Origin: an uncultured Tateyamaria sp.
Lineage (GTDB): Bacteria; Pseudomonadota; Alphaproteobacteria; Rhodobacterales; Rhodobacteraceae
Length of the DNA stretch: 64,000 nucleotides
Assembly: GCF_947503705.1 (NCBI RefSeq)
Contig: NZ_CANNES010000010.1
Location: 62,001-126,000, forward strand
Reading direction: 5' to 3'
The number at the start of each line of letters is the position of its first letter. Within the stretch, counting starts at the first letter, position 1. Position numbers and translations under genes: made by a program. Positions 1 to 8,345 of this stretch are shown piece by piece. The notes under the pieces were generated by a model that saw nothing but the letters and a program-made list of their open reading frames with translations, did no database searches and had not been told where the DNA came from.

Positions 1-214
1 CCTCGACTTTTCCGCCGTCTCCGAAATCCGCACCAGGATCATGCAGGCACGAAATGCGGGCGCGGCCGTTTTGATATTGTCTGAGGATCTTGATGAAATC
101 ATGGAGCTGACCGACCGTGTGCTGGTGATGTCCGAGGGCACAATCACCTATGACGCCCAGACCGCTGAGGCCGATATCGCAACCATCGGGCGCCATATGG
201 GAGGTCATTTGTGA
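1..214 (+). CDS. ABC transporter ATP-binding protein, C-terminal end (partial)
   Basis: Reading from base 2, the frame is open to a TGA at 212-214 and encodes the last 70 residues of an ABC ATPase; the rest lies left of the window. It runs from a D-loop-like LDFSAV through the H-loop region [19 protein letters not shown], followed by an acidic tail. The SEDLDE wording is typical of the second nucleotide-binding domain of sugar/nucleoside importers with a doubled ATPase (RbsA/YufO type), so the protein probably energises uptake of a small solute at the inner membrane. The stop overlaps the GTG/ATG start of the next gene, so the two are likely co-transcribed. The substrate cannot be read from this fragment. 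Confidence 0.75.
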   Translation, partial: LDFSAVSEIRTRIMQARNAGAAVLILSEDLDEIMELTDRVLVMSEGTITYDAQTAEADIATIGRHMGGHL

Positions 215-882
215 TGGTCCGGATCGACGCCGCTTTGCCATTTGCGTTTGGCTTTGATCCGGCGGCGACGGCGCTTGTGGTTATCGACATGCAGCGCGAT
301 TTTATCGAGCCAAGCGGTTTCGGCGAAACGCTGGGCAATGATGTCTCATTGCTGCAAGCCATTGTGCCGACCACAGCGGCGATGTTGGCGTTCTGCCGTG
401 CCAAAGGCATGACAGTGATCCACACCCGAGAATGCCACCGCCCTGACCTGTCCGACCTGCCGTCGTCGAAACGCGACCGGGGCACCCCCCGTCTGCGTAT
501 CGGAGATCACGGCCCGATGGGGCGTATTTTGGTGGCGGGGGAAGAAGGCGCCGAAATCATTCCGGAACTTGCCCCGATCACAGGTGAGTTGGTCATCGAC
601 AAACCTGGCAAGGGCGCATTTTATGCCACGTCCCTCGCCGAATATCTCGCGGAAAACAGGATCTCCAAACTGATCCTGGCGGGCGTCACCACTGAAGTCT
701 GTGTGCAAACCACGATGCGTGAGGCCAATGATCGTGGCTATGACTGCCTGTTGATCGAGGACGCGACCGAAAGCTACTTTCCTGAGTTCAAGCGTGTCAC
801 GTTGGAAATGATCCGCGCGCAAGGTGGCATTGTGGGTTGGACCGCCCGTTTCGCACAACTGGAAAGGGCCTGGCATGACTGA
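211..882 (+). CDS. Isochorismatase-family cysteine hydrolase
   Basis: A protein of 222-223 residues of the isochorismatase-like (cysteine hydrolase) family; members cleave amide or urea bonds (biuret, N-carbamoylsarcosine, ureidoacrylate, nicotinamide). The expected triad is visible: Asp in VVIDMQRDF (about residue 26), Lys in [12 protein letters not shown] (about 131) and the nucleophile Cys in [11 protein letters not shown] (about 164), with the usual GVTTE cis-peptide segment before the Cys. GTG at 211 and ATG at 214 are both possible starts; both overlap the stop of the ABC ATPase gene. The gene overlaps the following cupin gene by 8 bp, so importer, hydrolase and cupin form an operon probably used for uptake and deamidation of a nitrogenous compound. 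The substrate is not identifiable. Confidence 0.85.
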   Translation: MMVRIDAALPFAFGFDPAATALVVIDMQRDFIEPSGFGETLGNDVSLLQAIVPTTAAMLAFCRAKGMTVIHTRECHRPDLSDLPSSKRDRGTPRLRIGDHGPMGRILVAGEEGAEIIPELAPITGELVIDKPGKGAFYATSLAEYLAENRISKLILAGVTTEVCVQTTMREANDRGYDCLLIEDATESYFPEFKRVTLEMIRAQGGIVGWTARFAQLERAWHD

Positions 883-1207
883 TCCTCTGTCTATACCGGA
901 CTTGGCCACCCAATTTGCGAGTCTTGCATTTGAACCGTTCAGAGACGGCGTCGACATTCACTACATGAAAGAAGGCGCGCCTGCCGTGGCGCTTTTGAGA
1001 TATGCACCCGGAGCACGTGTTCCGAAGCATCGGCATACCGGGCTGGAAACAATCCTTGTGCTGGAGGGTGCGCAATCGGACGAGCGCGGCACATATCCAA
1101 CCGGATCATTTATCCTGAACCCGGAAGGCAGCGTGCATTCCGTTTGGTCAGACTCCGGCTGTGTCGTTTTGATCCAATGGGAGCGCCCGGTCGAAATTCT
1201 TGAGTGA
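875..1207 (+). CDS. Single-domain cupin protein (ChrR-type cupin)
   Basis: A 110-residue single cupin domain. Metal ligands fit the cupin pattern: H52 and H54 in [11 protein letters not shown]58, and H88 in the second motif GSVHSVW. The wording ([37 protein letters not shown]) matches the ChrR/anti-sigma-type cupin family rather than the DMSP-lyase cupins. ATG at 875 is chosen because the open frame further upstream lies wholly inside the hydrolase gene. It overlaps that gene by 8 bp and closes the operon. Its role may be a small metal-dependent enzyme or sensor connected with the hydrolase substrate; this is inference. Confidence 0.8.
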   Translation: MTDPLSIPDLATQFASLAFEPFRDGVDIHYMKEGAPAVALLRYAPGARVPKHRHTGLETILVLEGAQSDERGTYPTGSFILNPEGSVHSVWSDSGCVVLIQWERPVEILE

Positions 1208-1558
1208 GACGAAATGGGGAGCAGGCAAGTGTAGGGCGAGTGAACTCGCGCCCGTCACCTAGCGGTGGTTTTGTGCGGGTGATGCTTGATCAAACAGCAG
1301 GCTGAAATAACCGCTACAACCTTATCGGTTTTTCAGATCTGGCAGGTGGTGATCCCAAACAGGCACTGCACATGCATAGCTTCAAATCGGGAACAGGATT
1401 CCAGACCGCGCGTTCTCAAGCCGCGCATCCAGATGTCTGAACCGAACACCGCCGCTTGCTATTTTCGCTTTCGCGAGGGCTGGACCGCCCCAATTTCTGT
1501 GCAGTATATGAGCCGGGTGGACGCCCAAGCCGGTTCGCGGACGATCGGAGATCAAAGA
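1208..1558. other. Intergenic region, no gene recognised
   Basis: About 350 bases between the cupin gene and dusA. One frame stays open through much of it as an upstream extension of dusA, but it has no Dus-like sequence. An imperfect hairpin (about 1234-1253, arms around a GA loop) lies after the cupin stop without a T-run. The dusA promoter is presumably here; no clear promoter elements were seen. Confidence 0.4.
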
Positions 1559-2569
1559 ATGCCCAACCACGCAGCCACTATGGCAGCGAGACTGTCCGTC
1601 GCTCCTATGATGGACTGGACAGACCGGCATTGCCGTTACATGCACCGCCTGCTCAGTCGGCGCAGCCTGCTTTATACCGAGATGGTAACTGCTCCTGCAT
1701 TGGTCCGCGGCGGAGCCTTGCACTTGCTCGATCATGATCCGGCCGAGCAACCTGTAGCCCTGCAACTCGGCGGATCGGACCCGGCAGAGTTGGCGCAAGC
1801 AGCACGTCTGGGCGAAAAGGCGGGCTATCCTGAAATCAACCTCAATTGTGGCTGCCCGTCTGACCGGGTGCAATCAGGCACTTTTGGTGCGGTCTTGATG
1901 CGCGACGCGGGCCTTGTGGCCGATTGCGTCGCGGCGATGCGCGCAGCCGTCGATGCCGAGATCACAGTGAAATGCCGGATCGGCGTTGATGACCAAATCG
2001 CCGAAGAGGTGTTGCCTGAATTTCTGGCCCGCATCGTCGCGGCAGGATGTGAACGGGTCACGATCCACGCGCGCAAGGCGTGGCTGCAAGGTCTCAGCCC
2101 CAAAGAGAACCGGGATATTCCACCTCTGAATTATCCTCTTGTGATGCAGATGAAATCCTATTTCCCGAACCTGCACATTTCGATCAATGGGGGCATCACG
2201 ACGTTGGAAGAGGCCGAAGAGATGCTTGATGCGGGCCTTGACGGGGTGATGATCGGGCGCGCGGCCTATCATCAACCGGCGGATATTCTGTGCGCTGCGG
2301 ATCGCCGCATCTTTGGCGATGGCCCTGACAGTACGGCGGAAGAGGCCGTGTACGCCATGCTCCCCTATATCGAGGCGCATCTAAGCGCGGGCGGGCGGCT
2401 GCATCAGGTCACGCGGCACATGCTGGGCCTTTTTGCGGGACGCCCAGGCGCGCGGGCCTGGCGCAGGGTGCTGAGTGAAGGGGCGACAAAACCCGTTGCG
2501 GGCCCCGAATTGGTGCAAGCCGCCTTGGCGCAAGTGACCGCTCTGGCACCCGCTGCGAAAGCGGTGTAG
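1559..2569 (+). CDS. dusA: tRNA-dihydrouridine synthase DusA
   Basis: FMN-dependent reductase that converts uridine to dihydrouridine in the tRNA D-loop (positions 20/20a for DusA), using NADPH. The 336-residue length is normal. It opens with the DusA hallmark ARLSVAPMMDWTDRHCRYM; the catalytic Cys lies in NLNCGCPSDRVQ (about residue 99); KCRIGVDD and the phosphate-binding segment SINGGITTLEEAEEML...GLDGVMIGRAAY are present. The ATG at 1559 is chosen because GGAG lies 8 bases upstream and the protein starts just before the family's conserved N-terminus; the longer open frame from 1286 adds unrelated sequence. It is followed closely by a TauE/SafE permease gene. Confidence 0.93.
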   Translation: MPNHAATMAARLSVAPMMDWTDRHCRYMHRLLSRRSLLYTEMVTAPALVRGGALHLLDHDPAEQPVALQLGGSDPAELAQAARLGEKAGYPEINLNCGCPSDRVQSGTFGAVLMRDAGLVADCVAAMRAAVDAEITVKCRIGVDDQIAEEVLPEFLARIVAAGCERVTIHARKAWLQGLSPKENRDIPPLNYPLVMQMKSYFPNLHISINGGITTLEEAEEMLDAGLDGVMIGRAAYHQPADILCAADRRIFGDGPDSTAEEAVYAMLPYIEAHLSAGGRLHQVTRHMLGLFAGRPGARAWRRVLSEGATKPVAGPELVQAALAQVTALAPAAKAV

Positions 2570-2598
2570 CCCGGACGCATTCGCAACGGAGAGTGCCG

Positions 2599-3420
2599 AT
2601 GCCTGATACATTCCTTTTGATCCAGATGCTTGTCCTGCTGGTCGTGATCGGCGCCGTTGCGGGCATCCTTGCGGGCCTCTTGGGCGTGGGGGGCGGTATT
2701 GTTCTGGTCTTTGCCTTCTTTTATGCCTTTCAGACACTTGGATATGACAGCGCACAGTTGATGCAGTTGTGTTTGGCGACCTCGCTGGCCACGATCATCG
2801 TCACTTCTGTGCGGTCTGTTCTCGGGCACCATAAAAAGGGAGCAGTGGATTGGGGCATCCTGCGATCCTGGGCAGCGGGTATCATGATCGGCGCTGTGCT
2901 TGGCATGCTGGTAGTGGCAGAGTTGCAGTCGACGACGTTGCAAGCGATCTTTGGCGTGCTGGCCCTTACCGTTGGTCTCTATATGGGATTTGGCAAGGCG
3001 GGTTGGCGGTTGGCTGATGCGATGCCGACAGGGATCAAGAGGGCCGTCCTGTCGCCTGTCGTTGGCTTTCTGTCTGTTCTGATGGGCATTGGTGGAGGCA
3101 GCTTTGGTGTGCCACTGATGAGCCTGCACAGTGTGCCGATCCACCGCGCCGTGGCCACGGCGGCGGGCTTTGGCGTGTTGATCGCGGTGCCTTCGGTTGT
3201 CGGCTTTTTGCTGGTGGAACTGGATGGGCCTGTACCGCCCTTCACTATCGGTGCAGTGAACGTACCCGCCTTTGCCGTTGTGATTGCAATGACCCTGATC
3301 ACGACGCCTTTTGGGGTCAAACTTGCACATGCGATGGACCCTGCGCCGCTGAAACGCGTCTTTGCCGTTTTTCTGGTGTTGGTGGCGCTGAACATGCTGC
3401 GCAAGGCAATGTGGGGATGA
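2599..3420 (+). CDS. Sulfite exporter TauE/SafE family permease
   Basis: A 273-residue polytopic inner-membrane protein of the TauE/SafE (DUF81) family, proposed exporters or importers of sulfite, sulfoacetate and other organic anions. Hydrophobic helices run along the whole length, with the family's two glycine-rich repeats (AGLLGVGGGIVLV near residue 25 and MGIGGGSFGVPLMSLH near residue 160). ATG 2599 is preferred over GTG 2593 because GGAGAG lies just upstream at the right distance. The last four bases overlap the next gene (ATGA), so translation is coupled. A second family member lies at 36152. The substrate is unknown. Confidence 0.85.
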   Translation: MPDTFLLIQMLVLLVVIGAVAGILAGLLGVGGGIVLVFAFFYAFQTLGYDSAQLMQLCLATSLATIIVTSVRSVLGHHKKGAVDWGILRSWAAGIMIGAVLGMLVVAELQSTTLQAIFGVLALTVGLYMGFGKAGWRLADAMPTGIKRAVLSPVVGFLSVLMGIGGGSFGVPLMSLHSVPIHRAVATAAGFGVLIAVPSVVGFLLVELDGPVPPFTIGAVNVPAFAVVIAMTLITTPFGVKLAHAMDPAPLKRVFAVFLVLVALNMLRKAMWG

Positions 3421-4151
3421 TGGCGCGCGACGGGTTCGAGGTCTTTGACTACGACCCGCGTGTTGCGCGGTGGGCCGCAGTGGCGCGTTCGGTTGCCCAG
3501 ACATTGGCAGACGATCCGAACATGCGCGCCAAAAACCTGCGTCATGGAGACACATGGTTTGTGGGTGTGGATGCGCTCCCCAATGCGGTGGATGGAGCGA
3601 TCAAAGGTGTTCCGTTGGATGGGCCTTGGGCAAATCAGGTGCCGGACCTGCCGCACCACGCAGCCCAGGTGTCAATCGTCTATCCCGGCTATCCAAAACA
3701 GGACGCAACAGAGAGCGACGCCAATCACCGGTTTCGCATCAGGCGCTGTGCAGCCCATGTGGACGGGTTGCTGCCCAAAGGACCTGCGCGGCGCAGGTTT
3801 GCATGCGAATACCACGCCTATATTCTGGGCATACCGCTGAACCTTGCGCCCTCAGCCCCCACTATGGTCTGGCGCGGGAGCCATCATATCATGAAAGCGG
3901 CCTTGCGTGACGCGATCGGCGATCGACCCATCGGTTCAGTCGATGTGACCGAAGTCTATCAAGCCGCGCGCCGTGCCGTATTTGAGCGCTGTGAAAGGGT
4001 GGCGATCGGGGTGGTCCCCGGGCAAAGCTTCCTTATCCACCGCTTTGCCCTGCACGGAACTGCGCCTTGGGAGGGGCCGGTTGCGGCCGGACGCATGATC
4101 GCATTCTTGCGACCCGAATTTCCAGACCCGCAGGATTGGCTTATGTCTTAA
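3417..4151 (+). CDS. Hypothetical protein, possible Fe(II)/2-oxoglutarate oxygenase-like fold
   Basis: A 244-residue soluble protein with no transmembrane segment. A candidate metal facial triad resembles phytanoyl-CoA/2-oxoglutarate dioxygenases: HVD in RRCAAHVDGLL (about residues 116-118), a distal His in IHRFALHGTAPW and a C-terminal Arg in AGRMIAFLRPEF. This assignment rests only on motif order and spacing. ATG 3417 overlaps the upstream permease stop by four bases, indicating translational coupling, so the protein may act on the compound moved by the permease. A cysteine-poor protein of unknown substrate. If a profile search finds no oxygenase, it should be called hypothetical. Confidence 0.55.
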   Translation: MMARDGFEVFDYDPRVARWAAVARSVAQTLADDPNMRAKNLRHGDTWFVGVDALPNAVDGAIKGVPLDGPWANQVPDLPHHAAQVSIVYPGYPKQDATESDANHRFRIRRCAAHVDGLLPKGPARRRFACEYHAYILGIPLNLAPSAPTMVWRGSHHIMKAALRDAIGDRPIGSVDVTEVYQAARRAVFERCERVAIGVVPGQSFLIHRFALHGTAPWEGPVAAGRMIAFLRPEFPDPQDWLMS

Positions 4152-4215
4152 CGGTTTCCTCACAGCAGCGCCGTTCTTTGCGTCGAAAAACAGCCGTAGA
4201 ACGCGTTGGGCTGCG

Positions 4216-4461
4216 TTACCGTTTCAGACGTGCAGTGCGCCCACCGCGCCGCCCTTTCGGGGCCGCCTCGCGCGTGGGCAGTTCGTCCATGATCCGGTGG
4301 CGTTCCTCGGCACTCATCCGGCTCCAGCTGCCGATCTCGTCGATAGAGCGCGCGCAGCCGGTGCAGAGCCGCGTTTCGGGATGGATGACGCAAATCTGAA
4401 CGCAGGGGCTTTCAATCTCTGCCCGTTTCCACACCAAGTTGCTTGGAACTGCCGCTGTCAT
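4216..4461 (-). CDS. DUF1289 small cysteine-rich protein
   Basis: An 81-residue protein with the DUF1289 signature: SPCVQICVIHPETRLCTGC followed by ARSIDEIGSWSRMSAEERHRIM. The four cysteines in C-x3-C-x8-C-x2-C spacing suggest a small metal-binding knuckle; function is unknown. The ATG at 4461 gives the usual family length; the open frame upstream runs into ruvX. It lies 7 bases downstream of ruvX on the same strand and is probably the last gene of the ccmI-ruvX operon. The basic C-terminus (KGRRGGRTARLKR) could bind nucleic acid, an inference only. Confidence 0.8.
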   Translation of the reverse strand: MTAAVPSNLVWKRAEIESPCVQICVIHPETRLCTGCARSIDEIGSWSRMSAEERHRIMDELPTREAAPKGRRGGRTARLKR

Positions 4462-4468
4462 GCCTGTC

Positions 4469-4948
4469 TCACTCTGCTTGCCGTGCCATGACAGACATCC
4501 TGTCCAGCAATCCTTGCAAGATATAGCCCGCGGCCACATGATCAATGACTTCGGCGCGACGTTTGCGTGTCGTATCCGCCTCAAGCAGAGCTTTTTCAGC
4601 CGCCACCGTGCTCAGCCTCTCATCCCAGAAGGTGATCGGGCCATCCCAAAGCTTTTCGAAATTGCGGGCAAAGGCCCGCGTGGATTGGCAACGTGGCCCT
4701 TCGGAACCGTCCATGTTGCGCGGCAGCCCCAGAACCAGCCCCCCAACAGATCGGTCGGCAATCAGGGCTTGCAAGCGGGCGGCATCCAATCCGAATTTTT
4801 TGCGCCGGACGGTTTCCAGCGGTGTCGCCACGGCCCGGTAGGTGTCGGAAACGGCCACGCCTATCGTCTTGTCGCCCAGATCCAGCCCCATTATGGCCCG
4901 CAATGGCGGCAGGGCCGTGATGAATGCCTGTGTGTCGTCGGTGATCAT
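4469..4948 (-). CDS. ruvX: Holliday junction resolvase-like protein RuvX (YqgF)
   Basis: A 159-residue RNase H-fold protein of the YqgF/RuvX family, implicated in 16S rRNA 5'-end maturation and possibly Holliday-junction resolution. The N-terminal nuclease motif IMGLDLGDKTIGVAVSD supplies the first catalytic Asp, GGLVLGLPRNMDGSEG is the central motif, FWDERLSTVAA supplies the Glu, and the last acidic residue is in EVIDHVAAGYILQ. The ATG overlaps the ccmI stop by four bases (ATGA at 4945-4948), so the two are translationally coupled. The DUF1289 gene follows 7 bases later. Confidence 0.93.
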   Translation of the reverse strand: MITDDTQAFITALPPLRAIMGLDLGDKTIGVAVSDTYRAVATPLETVRRKKFGLDAARLQALIADRSVGGLVLGLPRNMDGSEGPRCQSTRAFARNFEKLWDGPITFWDERLSTVAAEKALLEADTTRKRRAEVIDHVAAGYILQGLLDRMSVMARQAE

Positions 4949-6180
4949 TGCAGGCCGACCCGGTCGGCGGCTTCGTTCAGTATATCAACGGCACGGGGAT
5001 CTTCGCCAAAGACCTGCATGGCGTTCCGGAACACGGCGTCGGCTTGGCCCATCTGGCCCAAAACACCCAAGGCCGAGATCAACTGCGCCCATTCCTCAAC
5101 GGCCCCCCCCTCTGTCGCGAGGCGTTCGCTCAGGCCCGTCACCATGCCCTGAATCATGTCCATCCGTTCGGAAGGTGTCATGTCGCCTGCGGCTTCGATC
5201 TGGTCTGCGGTCGGGCCGCGCCCGGTGCCGATGACGGGGCGCGCATAATTCACGCCCGCACGCATCGCCATCGTGTCAATCTGTCCTTCGATCAAGGGCA
5301 TCCATGGGGCATCAGGTGGTCCTTCGCGCAAAAGCTGATCCCACACACGCAATGCGGTGTCCGGTCGCCCGGTCTGGGACATCATCAAACCGAAATAGTA
5401 ACGGGCCGTGCCATTGCCTGGGTCCATCGCAAGCGTCCCCTCCAGAACCGCCTCTGCTTCGGGCGAGACATAGCCGCCCGCCGCCAGGATCATAAGATCG
5501 GCGTAATCTGAGAAGTCCTGAGCAGTTGCTGCGTCGCCCTTCAGGTCGATGACCCGTGCCTTGGCTGCGTGGGCGGCGGCAAAGTTACCAAGCTGCGCTT
5601 CGGATTGGGTCAACAGGACATGCCCTTGCAAATCATCGGGGCGCGAGGCGACGGTCTGCCGCAAACGTTCGACCAAAGCCACATAATCGGGCGAGGTGCC
5701 CGGGGGTGGGCCCCCGCGATCGGTCAAGCTCGCCTCTGCCGTGGCTTGATTTGGCCGTTCGTCGCGCACGGTTTCGGCGCGTTCGATCCGATCGGCCAAG
5801 GCAAGATCGCCATAGCCGGGTGCGCCCAGTTCGAGGTAGATGTAGTAGGCGCCGCCGGCGACAGCCAGCGATGTCACGGCAGCGACCACAATCCCGCCAG
5901 ACCCGCCACGTGTTTCCTCGGCGCTTTGCAATGCGGCATCAGCGGCCAGGATGCGGCGGGATACTTCTGTGCGCGCACGCTCTGCATCCGCCTCCGACAC
6001 GACGCCCCGGGCCAGGTCCCTTTCGACTTCTTTCAATTGGTCGCGGTAGACGTCCAGGTCATAGGCTGCCGGTGCACGCGTCTCGCGGCGTCCCAGCAAC
6101 AAGGCGGCGGACAGGGCGCCAACCACCGCCAACGTCAGCATGGCCGTCAAAATCCAAAACAGCGTGTCATCCCCAAGCAT
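4945..6180 (-). CDS. ccmI: Cytochrome c-type biogenesis protein CcmI
   Basis: CcmI (CycH) chaperones apocytochrome c to the CcmFH haem-ligation complex at the periplasmic face. The 411-residue protein has an N-terminal membrane helix (LFWILTAMLTLAVVGALSAA), the cytoplasmic loop AYDLDVYRDQLKEVERDLARGV typical of CcmI-1, a second helix near residue 95 and a C-terminal TPR-rich periplasmic part (LQGHVLLTQSEAQLGNFAAA, GTARYYFGLMMSQTGRPDTA). The ATG at 6180 starts just before the first helix; the frame extends 33 codons further upstream without family-like sequence. ccmI is apart from ccmABCDG (37361-40114) and coupled to ruvX. It is divergent from soxB. Confidence 0.9.
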   Translation of the reverse strand: MLGDDTLFWILTAMLTLAVVGALSAALLLGRRETRAPAAYDLDVYRDQLKEVERDLARGVVSEADAERARTEVSRRILAADAALQSAEETRGGSGGIVVAAVTSLAVAGGAYYIYLELGAPGYGDLALADRIERAETVRDERPNQATAEASLTDRGGPPPGTSPDYVALVERLRQTVASRPDDLQGHVLLTQSEAQLGNFAAAHAAKARVIDLKGDAATAQDFSDYADLMILAAGGYVSPEAEAVLEGTLAMDPGNGTARYYFGLMMSQTGRPDTALRVWDQLLREGPPDAPWMPLIEGQIDTMAMRAGVNYARPVIGTGRGPTADQIEAAGDMTPSERMDMIQGMVTGLSERLATEGGAVEEWAQLISALGVLGQMGQADAVFRNAMQVFGEDPRAVDILNEAADRVGLQ

Positions 6181-6303
6181 TTCAAGCCTTCTTTTTCCAC
6201 CGCACCGTGGATGTAACCCTTGGCGGCCAATTGCAAAAGGGACAAAGCAGCGCGCCTGCGCCGCCAATCTGGCCTGCATGGCCGCATGTGTCGCAAAACC
6301 GTT

Positions 6304-6331
6304 AAAAAGTGCCGCCAGCGCGGCCCTTTTT
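6304..6331. terminator. A/T-flanked hairpin in the ccmI-soxB divergent region
   Basis: AAAAAG and CTTTTT flank a GCCGC/GCGGC stem with a CAGC loop and one mismatch. It has the form of a bidirectional intrinsic terminator, although both flanking genes point away from it. It could end a short leader or antisense transcript, or attenuate soxB. Confidence 0.45.
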
Positions 6332-6398
6332 CTTTGCCTCAGCGGCCATTAGAAACGCAAGCTCACCAGCAGTCGATTCCAGCGCCCGGACACCGCCC

Positions 6399-7643
6399 AT
6401 GAAACGTTACTCTGCCTTTGCCATCGCCCGTGAAGCCGCGCGCTATCACACTGGTTGGGAACGGGCCTGGCGCGCGCCGGAACCCAAGGCGAAATATGAC
6501 GTGATCATCATCGGGGCCGGCGGGCACGGGCTGGCCACAGCTTACTATCTGGGTAAGAACTTCGGCGTCACCAACGTTGCGATCCTGGAAAAGGGCTGGC
6601 TGGGTGGCGGCAACACGGGCCGAAATACGACGATCATCCGCTCGAACTATTTGCAGGATCCGTCGGCGGCCATCTACGAAAAATCCCGTTCGCTCTATGA
6701 AACGATGAGCCAGGATTTGAATTATAACGTAATGTTCAGCCCGCGCGGCGTCATCATGCTGGCCCAGACCCAGCACGAGATTCGCGGCTATCAGCGCACG
6801 GCCCATGCCAACGCCCTGCAAGGGGTGCAGACTCAGTTCATCGGCCCTGAAAAGGTCAAGGAGCTGGTGCCGATCATCAACATCAACGGCCCCCGCTATC
6901 CTGTTCTGGGTGGCCTTTGGCAGGCGCGTGGCGGTACAGCGCGCCATGATGCAGTGGCCTGGGGCTATGCGCGTGCATGCTCCGACATGGGCATGGACGT
7001 GATCCAGCAATGCGAGGTCACCGGTGTGCGCCGCGACGGCAACAAGGTTGTCGGTGTCGATACGTCCAAGGGCGCCATCGACTGTAACAAGCTGGGCGTA
7101 GTGGTGGCAGGCCATTCGGGGCATGTGGCCGACATGGCAGGTTTCCGGTTGCCGATTGAATCCGTCGCCTTGCAAGCGCTGGTCAGCGAGCCAATCAAAC
7201 CCTGCATGGATGTGGTTGTCATGGCAAACACCGTGCACGGCTACATGAGCCAGTCTGACAAGGGCGAGATGGTGATCGGCGGTGGCACCGATGGCTACAA
7301 CAATTATACCCAGCGCGGTTCCTTCCATCACATCGAAGAAACGGTACGGGCGTTGATCGAAACCTTCCCTATGATCTCGCGGTTGAAAATGTTGCGCCAG
7401 TGGGGTGGGATTGTCGATGTGACGGGCGACCGCTCGCCCATCCTGTCCAAGACACCGGTCGAGGGCATGTTCATGAACTGCGGCTGGGGCACAGGGGGCT
7501 TCAAGGCGATCCCGGGGTCAGGATGGGCTATGGCGGAACTGATCGCCAAGGGGCACTCGCCGCTGACGGACGAGTTTTCGATGAACCGCTTCCGGGCGGG
7601 CAAGTTCATTGACGAATCCGTCGCCGCTGGGGTGGCGCATTAA
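6399..7643 (+). CDS. soxB: Sarcosine oxidase subunit beta (SoxB)
   Basis: Catalytic subunit of heterotetrameric sarcosine oxidase, which oxidises sarcosine to glycine and passes the C1 unit to tetrahydrofolate. The 414-residue protein has the usual start MKRYSAFAIAREAARYHTGW, the FAD-binding Rossmann motif VIIIGAGGHGLATAYYLG near residue 35, the GNTGRNTTIIRSNY segment carrying the covalent-flavin region, and the C-terminal NCGWGTGGFKAIPGSG. ATG 6399 fits the family N-terminus; the in-frame extension to 6309 covers the hairpin and is unlikely to be translated. soxD, soxA and soxG follow from 8836, but after three small unrelated genes rather than directly. Confidence 0.95.
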   Translation: MKRYSAFAIAREAARYHTGWERAWRAPEPKAKYDVIIIGAGGHGLATAYYLGKNFGVTNVAILEKGWLGGGNTGRNTTIIRSNYLQDPSAAIYEKSRSLYETMSQDLNYNVMFSPRGVIMLAQTQHEIRGYQRTAHANALQGVQTQFIGPEKVKELVPIININGPRYPVLGGLWQARGGTARHDAVAWGYARACSDMGMDVIQQCEVTGVRRDGNKVVGVDTSKGAIDCNKLGVVVAGHSGHVADMAGFRLPIESVALQALVSEPIKPCMDVVVMANTVHGYMSQSDKGEMVIGGGTDGYNNYTQRGSFHHIEETVRALIETFPMISRLKMLRQWGGIVDVTGDRSPILSKTPVEGMFMNCGWGTGGFKAIPGSGWAMAELIAKGHSPLTDEFSMNRFRAGKFIDESVAAGVAH

Positions 7644-7646
7644 CCC

Positions 7647-8099
7647 ATGTCGATGACGCGCTATATCCTGAGACGCTTTGCACGGGTTGTTGCCTTTGTC
7701 GGCCTGGCGGCCTGGGCCATTGGCACCGTGCTTGTTCTGATGGGCAGCAACGCCGAGCTGTTCCAGCGCTTTGGTGCCCTTGGTGTGGCGGCGTCAGTCC
7801 TGTTTTTTACCGACCGGCTTGCCAAGATCGAACTGGGACGCCAGAAGTCGGTAGAAAAACTGCTGCACGAATACGGCATCGAGCTGACAGCAATAAAACA
7901 AGGCACGCCACCATCGGAAATCCCGCAAGATGGCTATGCCGTTGATTTCCTGACCGAAGAACGGAATTTCGACAAGCTGCGGGCACAAGCAGAGACGTTC
8001 AACTTTTTCAACGTCGTGCTGCTGACCGTGGCGACGCTGCAATGGGGTTTTGGCGACCGGCTGGTCAATCACCTGAACTGTGGGGCCGCGCAATGCTGA
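7647..8099 (+). CDS. Small membrane protein of unknown function
   Basis: A 150-residue protein starting 3 bases after soxB. It has two N-terminal hydrophobic segments (VVAFVGLAAWAIGTVLVLMG and FGALGVAASVLFF), a cytoplasmic or coiled middle (KIELGRQKSVEKLLHEYGIELTAI) and a C-terminal hydrophobic stretch (NFFNVVLLTVATLQWGFGDRL). No family is recognised. The tight spacing makes co-transcription with soxB likely. It is not a known sarcosine oxidase subunit; a role in membrane organisation or transport is speculation. Confidence 0.7.
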   Translation: MSMTRYILRRFARVVAFVGLAAWAIGTVLVLMGSNAELFQRFGALGVAASVLFFTDRLAKIELGRQKSVEKLLHEYGIELTAIKQGTPPSEIPQDGYAVDFLTEERNFDKLRAQAETFNFFNVVLLTVATLQWGFGDRLVNHLNCGAAQC

Positions 8100-8125
8100 T
8101 GGCCCCGACCCAACCACGCGTGGAC

Positions 8126-8317
8126 CTAGTCGGGTGTCTTGGTCCGTTCGCCTTGACCGGCTGCAGAGCCAAAGGCGATCAAGTCGCTCACGTCGATTTC
8201 GCGGCCGCCTCGCGCGGCCTTGCGCTTGGCCGCCCCGCGGCGTTCCAGCGCAAACATGATCAGCGCGCCGACGATGATCGCACCAAAGACCAGAACGGCC
8301 CCCATCTCTTTGCTCAT
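8126..8317 (-). CDS. Small single-helix membrane protein
   Basis: A 63-residue protein on the strand opposite to the sox genes: one N-terminal membrane helix (MGAVLVFGAIIVGALIMFAL), then a basic stretch (ERRGAAKRKAARGGR) and the tail EIDVSDLIAFGSA. A strong AGGAGG ribosome-binding site lies 7 bases before the ATG, preceded immediately by an 18-bp palindrome (8328-8345) that could be its operator. No family is recognised. The positive-inside arrangement suggests a cytoplasmic C-terminus. Confidence 0.6.
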   Translation of the reverse strand: MSKEMGAVLVFGAIIVGALIMFALERRGAAKRKAARGGREIDVSDLIAFGSAAGQGERTKTPD

Positions 8318-8327
8318 GACATCCTCC

Positions 8328-8345
8328 TGTCAACTCAAGTTGACA
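8328..8345. promoter_or_regulatory. Palindromic operator candidate before the 63-residue membrane protein gene
   Basis: The 18-mer TGTCAACTCAAGTTGACA has perfect 8-base arms around a 2-base centre and directly abuts the AGGAGG of the minus-strand gene at 8126-8317. The position fits a repressor or MerR-like activator site. The cognate regulator is not in the window. Confidence 0.45.

Noticed and set aside
875-1207. Cupin gene as a DMSP lyase (DddL/DddQ/DddW/DddK)
   Set aside because: The sequence follows the ChrR-type cupin wording and sits with an isochorismatase-type hydrolase; DMSP-lyase cupin Tyr and His patterns are not seen.
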